Below, one piece after another: positions 1 to 4,878 of a stretch of 5,303 bases of DNA. The notes beneath the pieces are model-generated. The model had not been told where the DNA came from and did no database searches. It saw nothing but the letters and a program-made list of their open reading frames with translations. The translations under genes and the position numbers were made by a program. Within the stretch, counting starts at the first letter, position 1; the number at the start of each line of letters is the position of its first letter. The stretch is from Wenzhouxiangella sp. (GTDB lineage: Bacteria; Pseudomonadota; Gammaproteobacteria; Xanthomonadales; Wenzhouxiangellaceae): positions 1 through 5,303 of the forward strand of contig SLJA01000282.1 of assembly GCA_007135355.1 (NCBI GenBank), written 5' to 3'.

Positions 1-2
1 CC

Positions 3-170
3 GCTTTGCTGCTGCTGATGTCGACGATGTTGATCGGCTGCACCGAGCATCACGACGAACCCTGGATCAACCCCGGCCAGGAGGAGCGGCTTGGCGATCG
101 CTACCAGCGCGATGAAGAAACCCAACAGCAGCTGCGCGACCGGATGAGAGCCATCCAGACGCAGCGCTAG
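3..170 (+). CDS. Small lipoprotein of the formate dehydrogenase operon (3' part only)
   Basis: The reading frame enters from the left edge and ends at TAG 168-170; the start codon is outside the window. The visible N-terminal part is a hydrophobic leucine-rich run followed by a lipobox, Leu-Ile-Gly-Cys, with the cysteine at 39-41. This is the pattern read by prolipoprotein transferase (Lgt) and signal peptidase II. Only 43 residues follow from the cysteine, very hydrophilic and rich in Gln, Glu, Asp and Arg, with no domain I recognise. Met codons at 18 and 27 are too close to the lipobox to give a usable signal peptide. The gene ends 14 bases before the gamma subunit start, so the two are probably cotranscribed. 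I infer a small membrane-tethered protein, possibly an assembly or stability factor for the dehydrogenase; its function is unknown. No residue after the lipid anchor suggests cofactor binding. Confidence 0.7.
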   Translation, partial: ALLLLMSTMLIGCTEHHDEPWINPGQEERLGDRYQRDEETQQQLRDRMRAIQTQR

Positions 171-184
171 TCCGGAGAAGCAAG

Positions 185-1270
185 ATGGAGAAGCAATCCA
201 ATAACAGCAAGAGCCGCAAGACCCTGCGCAGAATTGGTTGGATGACGGCGTTCATCGTCGTTGCCGCCATGGTTGCGCCGCTCAGCGGCTATGTTTATGT
301 CGCCATGGCCCAGAGTGACGAGCCTGCCCAGCAAGCGCAGCCGGCCGATGCCTGGGGCGGCGTCAATCCCCGTTCCGAAGTCTGGCGCCAGGCGCGCCAG
401 GCCTACGAGGGCGTGACCGTGGTGCAAGGTCCCAGCGCCAATGTGATCATGAGCAGCAGCGGTGAGACCTTTCGCCAGATTCGCAACGGTCCGCTGTCGA
501 CCTATGCGCCCTGGTACATGGCCCTGATGCTGGGCGCGGTGGGTCTGTTTTTCATCATCTCGGGCGGTGGCGAGAAGCTCGGCAATGCCTCGGGCAAGCG
601 GGTGCCGCGCTGGTCGCTGTTCGACCGGATTCTGCACTGGTACGTGGCCATCCTGTTCATTGCCCTGGCGGTCACCGGCTTGAGTCTGCTGTTCGGACGC
701 GCCGTGCTGATCCCGATCATGGGGCCGGAAGGCTTTGCCGCCTGGGCGTATGCGGCCAAGAATATCCACAACTACGGCGGCGCTTTCTTCGTCGTCGGCG
801 TGGTGCTGATGATCGTGGCCTGGATGCGCTACAACATTCCCAGCAAGGTGGACGTTCAGTGGTTCGTGAAAGGCGGCATGTTCGGCAAGCATGCGCCCGC
901 AGAGCGGATGAACGGCGGCGAAAAGGCCTGGTTCTGGCTCAATGTCGGGGCGGGTCTGATCGTCAGCGCGACCGGCATCATGATGATCGTGCCGCAGTTC
1001 TTCGAAAGCCGTGAACTGTTCCAGATCAACCTGATCGTCCACGCCGTTGTCGCCATCCTGTGGCTGGGCGCCAGCTTTGGTCACATGTACATGGCGACCC
1101 TGGGTGCGCCGGGGTCGATGGACGGCATGATCAAGGGCCATGTCAGCAAGGAATGGGCCGAAGTGCATCACGATATCTGGTACGACGAAGTCAAGGATCA
1201 GGAGTTCGACGCCGAAGACGCCGCGCCCTCGCGCGCGCCGGAACCCAAGGGTTCACCCAGCGCCGCCTGA
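185..1270 (+). CDS. fdoI: Formate dehydrogenase, cytochrome b556 (gamma) subunit, long form
   Basis: This is the integral-membrane subunit of respiratory formate dehydrogenase: it takes electrons from the iron-sulfur beta subunit through two b haems and reduces quinone. At 361 residues it is much longer than E. coli FdnI/FdoI (a little over 210) because of an N-terminal extension. That extension has a basic start, a hydrophobic stretch at 18-40 ending in Ala-Met-Ala/Gln (a possible signal peptidase site), a probably periplasmic segment at 43-107 (with NPRSEVWR and QIRNGP), and an extra membrane helix at about 108-127. The FdnI-like core follows, with four helices at about 148-170, 196-215, 248-270 and 282-303. 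H151 (in DRILHW), H195 (NIHNY), H286 (LIVHA) and H300 (GHMYMA) match the four histidines that ligate haem in FdnI. The typical GMIKGHVSKEWA and HHDIWY motifs follow. GGAG at 174-177, 7 bases before the ATG, supports the start. The Ala/Pro-rich tail is probably cytoplasmic. fdnI and fdoI cannot be told apart from this window. Confidence 0.95.
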   Translation: MEKQSNNSKSRKTLRRIGWMTAFIVVAAMVAPLSGYVYVAMAQSDEPAQQAQPADAWGGVNPRSEVWRQARQAYEGVTVVQGPSANVIMSSSGETFRQIRNGPLSTYAPWYMALMLGAVGLFFIISGGGEKLGNASGKRVPRWSLFDRILHWYVAILFIALAVTGLSLLFGRAVLIPIMGPEGFAAWAYAAKNIHNYGGAFFVVGVVLMIVAWMRYNIPSKVDVQWFVKGGMFGKHAPAERMNGGEKAWFWLNVGAGLIVSATGIMMIVPQFFESRELFQINLIVHAVVAILWLGASFGHMYMATLGAPGSMDGMIKGHVSKEWAEVHHDIWYDEVKDQEFDAEDAAPSRAPEPKGSPSAA

Positions 1271-1296
1271 GCTTCCAGTTCAGGACCCTGACCAAC

Positions 1297-1322
1297 CGGG
1301 AGCCGGCATCAGCCGGCTCCCG
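1297..1322. terminator. Hairpin between convergent genes, probable bidirectional terminator
   Basis: The arms CGGGAGCCGGC (1297-1307) and GCCGGCTCCCG (1312-1322) are perfectly complementary and enclose the four-base loop ATCA. The hairpin lies 26 bases after the gamma subunit stop codon and directly abuts the stop codon of the minus-strand BirA-like gene (1323-1325). That placement suits termination from both sides. The U-tracts are poor: only TCATTTC follows on the plus strand and nothing T-rich follows on the minus strand. Intrinsic termination may therefore be inefficient, or the hairpin may mainly protect 3' ends. Confidence 0.65.
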
Positions 1323-2072
1323 TCATTTCAGGCCAAAGAATTCGTGCAGATGAATGCAGCGGGTCCGGCCATCGGTCTCCACCACCAGCTGGCCCTCGTC
1401 ATTGATCTCTACGACGCTGCCGGCCACGCTTTGGCCATCCGGTAGCTGCAGCAACACCGGCGTGCCGGGCTTGGCGTGGCGGCTGCGGAACTGTTTCAGC
1501 ACCGGCGCCATGCCTTCCTCGGCCCAGCGGTTGATCCAGTCCAGGAAATGACGGGCGAAACTTTCCAGCAGGATTTCCGGCGTGGTCTCCGTCGTCCCGC
1601 CGTCGACCTGCACGCAGCCGGCGTCGATGACCTGTTGCGGGGCCTGGGTCACGTTCACGGCCAGGTTCAGCACCAGGCGATCAGCGGCCTCGTTCATATC
1701 CAGCCACAACCCGGCCACCTTGCTGCCGCTGAGCAGGATGTCGTTGGGCCAGCGATAACCCAGGTCCGTCATCGGCACGACATGCTCGGCCATAGCCAGC
1801 CCCATGGAGATCAGGCCGACCAGGGCCAGCTGCCCGGCCTGTTCGGTGGGGTAATCCGGCTCCAGGATCAGGCCAAGATACAAGCCGCCTTCCGGCGAGT
1901 ACCAGGTGTTGCCCGGTCGCGCTTCACCGTCGGCCTGGCCGCTGGCCCAGACCAGGGTGCCTTCGGCCGCTCCATCCAGCGCCAGGCGGAAGCTGTGGGT
2001 CTTGACGTTGGCGCCGTCATCCAGGGCCACCGGTTCATAGGCCAGCGGAAGTTGCGGTTGATGGCGGTTCAT
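1323..2072 (-). CDS. BirA-like biotin/lipoate protein ligase family protein, no DNA-binding domain
   Basis: This 249-residue protein has the biotin-protein-ligase fold without the N-terminal winged helix of E. coli BirA, so it should not be a DNA-binding repressor. RWPNDILL at 107-114, followed by K118 in KVAGLWLDM, matches the catalytic segment of biotin ligases, and LAVNV at 137-141 corresponds to their GIGINV strand. Residues 203-246 resemble the small SH3-like C-terminal BPL domain. Two ligand-contacting parts are altered. The Ser-Thr-Asn motif expected near residues 24-26 is absent, and the GRGRRGR loop reads GEARPGN (49-55), although the following tryptophan and SPEG are kept. The substrate may therefore not be biotin. 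The start lies five bases after the stop of the upstream TPR gene, with no well-spaced Shine-Dalgarno sequence (AGAAG is only two bases from ATG), so translation is probably coupled. I recall, without being able to check, related proteins annotated near formate dehydrogenase genes. Fold confidence is high; biochemical function is open. Confidence 0.8.
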   Translation of the reverse strand: MNRHQPQLPLAYEPVALDDGANVKTHSFRLALDGAAEGTLVWASGQADGEARPGNTWYSPEGGLYLGLILEPDYPTEQAGQLALVGLISMGLAMAEHVVPMTDLGYRWPNDILLSGSKVAGLWLDMNEAADRLVLNLAVNVTQAPQQVIDAGCVQVDGGTTETTPEILLESFARHFLDWINRWAEEGMAPVLKQFRSRHAKPGTPVLLQLPDGQSVAGSVVEINDEGQLVVETDGRTRCIHLHEFFGLK

Positions 2073-2077
2073 GACTT

Positions 2078-4423
2078 CTAATGAATGCGAGGTTGATCGG
2101 AATCCAGGCTGTCCAGAAGGCGTCTGAGCTTCTGTGCCGGCGCGCTCAGCATGCCGAGTTGCGCGGCGTGCGCCGACAGGGCTGATTCCAGCAGTGCGCC
2201 TGCTTCGGGCTTTCGTCCCGAATCGCGCAGCAGCGCCGCCAGCAGGGCGACGGCTTCCATATACAAGGTGTCGGTCTTGCCGACCACTTCGGCCGCGCTT
2301 TCGATCACGTGCTGTAACAGCGGCTCGGCCATCTCCGGCTTGCCGCCTTCCGAGTACAGACGGGCCAGGCTGCAGATCGCGGTCAGGGTATGTGGGTGCG
2401 ATGGGCCGACCAGCTGGCGCCAGATCTCGATATCGGAGCGGTACAGCGGCTCGGCATCGGCCCAGGCGCCGCGGTCGCGCAACAGGTCGGCCAGGCCCAG
2501 CAGGGTGGTGGCAAAGGCCGGGCTGTCCTGGCCGCTGACCTGGTCCCAGGCATCCAGCGCGCGTCGGAACAGCTGCTCGGCCTCCTCGCCCTTACCGGCG
2601 GCTTCCAGCGCCGTGGCCAGGTTGTGCAGGCTGCTGGCGGTGTCGGAATGATGCTCGCCGTGCAGGCCTAAGCGAATCTGCAGGGCGCGGCGATACAAGG
2701 TCTCGGCTTCGGCATAGCGCTGGCGCGCATCCACGACCGTGCCCAGATTGTTCAGGCAGGCTGCCGTGGCGGCATGATCCGGGCCGAACGCAGCTTCGGT
2801 GATCTCCAGAGTCTCTCGATAGAGTTCTTCGGCAGTTTCGTATTGCGCGCTCATGTAATGCACGCCGGCCAGTTGATCACAGCAGCTGGCCGTGGTCGGA
2901 TGCCTGGCACCCAGCTGTTCGCGCGCCAGTTTCAGTGCGCGCCGAAGCAAGCCATCCGCCTCTTTCAGCTCGCCACGCGCTTTGTATACACCGGCCAGGT
3001 TGTTCAGCCAGGGAATTAGTTCGGCGCTGTCGGCGCCGGCGCGCTGTTCAATGGCCTTGATGCCTTCCCGATAGGTGGCAACGGCCGATTCCAGATCCTG
3101 AGCCTCCTCGTGGTGAACCGCCAGCAGATGCAGAACCGCGGTAAGCGCCGGATCACCAGGCTCATGCCGGGCTCGGCGGATCTGCCAGGCCTCGCCGAGC
3201 AACTTCAGTCGGTCCTCACTGGACGTATCGGCATGCGTGCCCAGATGTTCCAGAAAACTCGCCTGCAGGGGTTCATCCCCGGCCACGATGGCCTGGGTCA
3301 GACCCTGCTCCAGCCATTCACGCGGGGGGCTTTCGCCACTGAAGCTCACCGCCAGGCGCACCAGGCCGAGCAGCGCCTTGGCCGGCAGTTCGCTGCCCGC
3401 CACTTGACGGAGTTCATTCAGGACCCGCTGGCGATCACCCAAGCGCCGCCAGTAGCGCAAGGCATCGAAGCGATAAGCGCTGCCCGTCATGGCCGCCAGC
3501 CAGTCGGCCGACGCCAATTGTTCGATGACTTGCTCGTACTGACCGCCGGCCGCCAGATGCCACAGCGCCAGTAGCGCCGAATCCGGCACGCCGAGACCGG
3601 CCTGGTGCAGGGCCAGTTCAAGATGCAAGCGCTGACGCTGGCCGTGGTCGGCCAGTGCACGCGACGCGGCCACTTCCCGCACCAGCGCACTGGCCAGGAT
3701 CCAGCGCTCACCGTCGCCGCGGACAAAATCGGCCAGAGCCTGCAGCGCAGCGCGCGGATCCGGGTCACACAGTTCGTTCAGCGATGCCAGGCTCAGCCCA
3801 TCCCGGGCCGCCCACAGCCACTCCAGCACCTGGCGCGTGGGCGTTTCATCCATCAGCGCCCGGATCCGCTGACGAACCTGTGCAATCTCTTGTGCAGGCG
3901 CATGCTCCTGCTCTCGCGTCACACGCTCGCGCAGCAGCTCGGCCGCGGGCCCCGGCCGCGTCGACAAGGCCACGTTCACCCGCGGTGGCAAATGCTCGGG
4001 GAGCCAGTCCAGATCGGGCTCCAGACCGTTCCGGCTCAGATTTTCCGCGTCGGCCAGGACAATGGCGACCGAACCCATGGCGGCCGCCCGCGCCAGCCAG
4101 TTCGGCAGCGCCTCGCGCATCACCTCCGGCTCGAACGGCAGCGGGTCACGAAACCCACAGCGGCGCTTGAGCGCGGCCAGCAGCCGCCACAGAAAAATGG
4201 TCGGATCCTGAGCATCGCCACCCAGGCCGGCATGATGGAAAAACACCCAGTCGGAGCTGGCGCGCGCCGCTGACAGCAAGCGTTCGGCACGCCCCGACCC
4301 GGCCGGCCCGATCAACAGCGTGACCCCCGTTTCCAGCGCGCTTGTCTCCACCGGCTGGGCCGCCGCACAGAAAACCGCCATCAGCCGATCCTCGGGCAGC
4401 CGTGTGTCGTCGAAGTGGCTCAT
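2078..4423 (-). CDS. STAND/NACHT-like protein with C-terminal kinesin-light-chain-type TPR array
   Basis: This large, probably cytoplasmic protein has about 781 residues from the ATG at 4423, or 813 from a TTG at 4519; residue numbers here use the longer version. GPAGSGRA (71-78) sits where a P-loop should be, but the lysine is Arg and the Ser/Thr is Ala. VAIVLADAEN (151-160) resembles Walker B, and DLDWLPEHLPP...STRPG (169-190) resembles the segment after Walker B in NPHP3/TEP1-type STAND NTPases. A helical region of weak similarity spans about 215-455. About eight TPR units of roughly 42 residues follow (462-787), with linkers such as GARHPTTA, GPDHAATA and GPSHPHTL that are typical of kinesin-light-chain TPRs. 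TPR arrays bind partner proteins or peptides. No effector domain is visible at either end. Other possible starts are ATG 4492 and ATG 4465; none has a good Shine-Dalgarno sequence. I prefer 4423 because the preceding 40 bases are AT-richer and contain a -10-like CATAAT (4454-4459). The gene heads an operon with the BirA-like gene. Confidence 0.8.
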   Translation of the reverse strand: MSHFDDTRLPEDRLMAVFCAAAQPVETSALETGVTLLIGPAGSGRAERLLSAARASSDWVFFHHAGLGGDAQDPTIFLWRLLAALKRRCGFRDPLPFEPEVMREALPNWLARAAAMGSVAIVLADAENLSRNGLEPDLDWLPEHLPPRVNVALSTRPGPAAELLRERVTREQEHAPAQEIAQVRQRIRALMDETPTRQVLEWLWAARDGLSLASLNELCDPDPRAALQALADFVRGDGERWILASALVREVAASRALADHGQRQRLHLELALHQAGLGVPDSALLALWHLAAGGQYEQVIEQLASADWLAAMTGSAYRFDALRYWRRLGDRQRVLNELRQVAGSELPAKALLGLVRLAVSFSGESPPREWLEQGLTQAIVAGDEPLQASFLEHLGTHADTSSEDRLKLLGEAWQIRRARHEPGDPALTAVLHLLAVHHEEAQDLESAVATYREGIKAIEQRAGADSAELIPWLNNLAGVYKARGELKEADGLLRRALKLAREQLGARHPTTASCCDQLAGVHYMSAQYETAEELYRETLEITEAAFGPDHAATAACLNNLGTVVDARQRYAEAETLYRRALQIRLGLHGEHHSDTASSLHNLATALEAAGKGEEAEQLFRRALDAWDQVSGQDSPAFATTLLGLADLLRDRGAWADAEPLYRSDIEIWRQLVGPSHPHTLTAICSLARLYSEGGKPEMAEPLLQHVIESAAEVVGKTDTLYMEAVALLAALLRDSGRKPEAGALLESALSAHAAQLGMLSAPAQKLRRLLDSLDSDQPRIH

Positions 4424-4500
4424 GCATTTCAATCGGAAAATCAAGCGACCCAGATTATGCCCCATTGCCGCCTGGAACTCGCGCCGGGTCATCACGGGAC

Positions 4501-4530
4501 TTGACCAAATCGGCTTCAATGGAGAAAATA
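4501..4530 (+). promoter_or_regulatory. Candidate sigma-70 promoter of tRNA-Met
   Basis: TTGACC (4501-4506, five of six bases matching the -35 consensus) and GAAAAT (4524-4529, four of six matching the -10 consensus) are separated by 17 bases. A GC-rich stretch, AGCGGGC, follows the -10, and transcription would start near 4536, about nine bases before the mature tRNA. A GC-rich discriminator is typical of stable-RNA promoters under stringent (ppGpp/DksA) control. The site lies upstream of, or overlaps, the N-terminal end of the divergent TPR gene, depending on which start that gene uses. Confidence 0.5.
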
Positions 4531-4544
4531 GCGGGCTACCTCGT

Positions 4545-4621
4545 GGCTACGTAGCTCAGCTGGTTAGAGCGCGGCACTCATAATGCTGAGGTCGGTGGTT
4601 CAAGTCCACCCGTAGCCACCA
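4545..4621 (+). tRNA. tRNA-Met (CAT), elongator type
   Basis: A full 77-base cloverleaf is present. The acceptor stem is GGCTACG (4545-4551) with CGTAGCC (4611-4617), followed by an encoded ACCA (4618-4621). The anticodon stem is CGGCA/TGCTG with loop CTCATAA and anticodon CAT at 4579-4581. The T arm is GGTGG/CCACC around TTCAAGT. The sequence closely follows the E. coli elongator tRNA-Met. The acceptor begins with a paired G, unlike the mismatched first pair of bacterial initiator tRNA-fMet, and it lacks the three G-C pairs in the anticodon stem that mark the initiator. A run of four T (4623-4626) follows the CCA end, without a separate terminator hairpin. The gene stands alone here and is antisense to the end of the vapC remnant reading frame. 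Confidence 0.97.
4574..4588 (+). repeat. 15-bp direct repeat, copy 1 (tRNA anticodon arm)
   Basis: GCACTCATAATGCTG within the tRNA-Met anticodon stem-loop recurs exactly at 4663-4677 in the same orientation. The anticodon loop with its flanking symmetric stem is one of the known integration points of tyrosine recombinases in tRNA genes. The repeat is visible directly; its reading as an attachment core is inference. Confidence 0.6.
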
Positions 4622-4659
4622 CTTTTCCCCCAAGCCAAAGTACAGCCCCCCTGGTGCCT

Positions 4660-4678
4660 GCAGCACTCATAATGCTGC
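4660..4678 (+). repeat. 15-bp direct repeat, copy 2, within a perfect inverted repeat (att-like core)
   Basis: The exact copy of the tRNA anticodon arm covers 4663-4677. Around it GCAGCA (4660-4665) and TGCTGC (4673-4678) are perfectly complementary and flank the seven-base centre CTCATAA (4666-4672), which is the anticodon loop sequence. Here the G-T wobble of the tRNA stem is an A-T pair, so the palindrome is better than in the tRNA itself. Two inverted arms around a 7-bp overlap is the arrangement of many tyrosine-recombinase core sites. No further tRNA sequence is found on either side, so this is not simply a displaced tRNA end. The vapC homology stops a few bases to the right. Confidence 0.5.
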
Positions 4679-4862
4679 CGCCCCAGTAGCGCAAGGCCTC
4701 GCGCAGGGTTCGCAGTTCCTGCCTGTTGCGCACGCCCTGGATCAACTCCATCCAGGTCACGGCAGACAGGGTGATGTGGGGTTGTGAGTCCAGCCATTCC
4801 GCCGTTTTCTCGTTGCCGCGCTGGTTGAAGATGAGCACATCGGTATCGACCAGCATCAGATG

Positions 4863-4866
4863 CCTC
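4863..4866 (-). promoter_or_regulatory. Ribosome binding site favouring the vapC start at 4856
   Basis: On the minus strand GAGG is followed by six bases (CATCTG) and then ATG at 4856. The upstream ATG at 4868 has only a distant GGTGA and no well-placed Shine-Dalgarno sequence. VapC proteins usually begin two to four residues before the first catalytic Asp, which also fits 4856. Confidence 0.45.
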
Positions 4867-4878
4867 ATTTTTTGGATT

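Larger units (their letters stand above)
4578..4868 (-). pseudogene. VapC-family PIN-domain toxin, C-terminally truncated
   Basis: The reading frame spans 4868-4578, but only its first part (to about 4683) resembles VapC, the PIN-domain RNase toxin of VapBC systems. MLVDTDVLIF gives the first catalytic Asp, and SAVTWMELIQGVRNRQELR gives the conserved Glu (D4 and E37 counted from ATG 4856). After ALRYW the similarity ends, where a normal protein of about 125-135 residues would continue with the two further acidic residues of the active site. The rest reads through the att-like repeat, a short spacer and the antisense of tRNA-Met, giving the meaningless tail GGLEPPTSAL. It should not be an active nuclease. 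ATG 4856 is the better start, with GAGG six bases upstream; ATG 4868 is the longer alternative. No vapB antitoxin precedes it: the transporter gene ends ten bases before ATG 4868. Confidence 0.7.

Noticed and set aside
167..1171. Long open frame on the minus strand (334 codons) opposite the gamma subunit gene
   Set aside because: His/Asp/Gln-rich translation without domain or membrane pattern, fully antisense to a clearly recognised gene; a typical shadow frame in GC-rich DNA.
1476..2081. Plus-strand frame of 201 codons opposite the BirA-like gene
   Set aside because: No recognisable motif, and the opposite strand carries conserved RWPND...K and C-terminal BPL features.
2078..3140. Tandem DNA repeats in the TPR region
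   Set aside because: The periodicity is at the protein level (about 42 residues); the nucleotide units are diverged, and no recent duplication was seen.
3605..4273. Plus-strand frame of 222 codons opposite the TPR gene
   Set aside because: Gln/Arg-rich low-complexity translation, antisense to the STAND-like module.
4578..4640. GGLEPPTSAL tail as a real protein segment
   Set aside because: It is the antisense translation of the tRNA-Met gene, a recurrent artefact of reading frames that run into tRNA genes.
4622..4640. Intrinsic terminator after the tRNA
   Set aside because: There is a TTTT run, but no hairpin other than the tRNA itself.
4660..4678. Second anticodon-arm copy as a tRNA pseudogene
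   Set aside because: No acceptor, D or T arm sequence flanks it; only the 15-base arm is shared.
4545..4678. A complete small integrated element bounded by attL and attR
   Set aside because: Only 74 bases separate the two copies, nothing encoded lies between them, and the second copy is not followed by a displaced 3' tRNA half.
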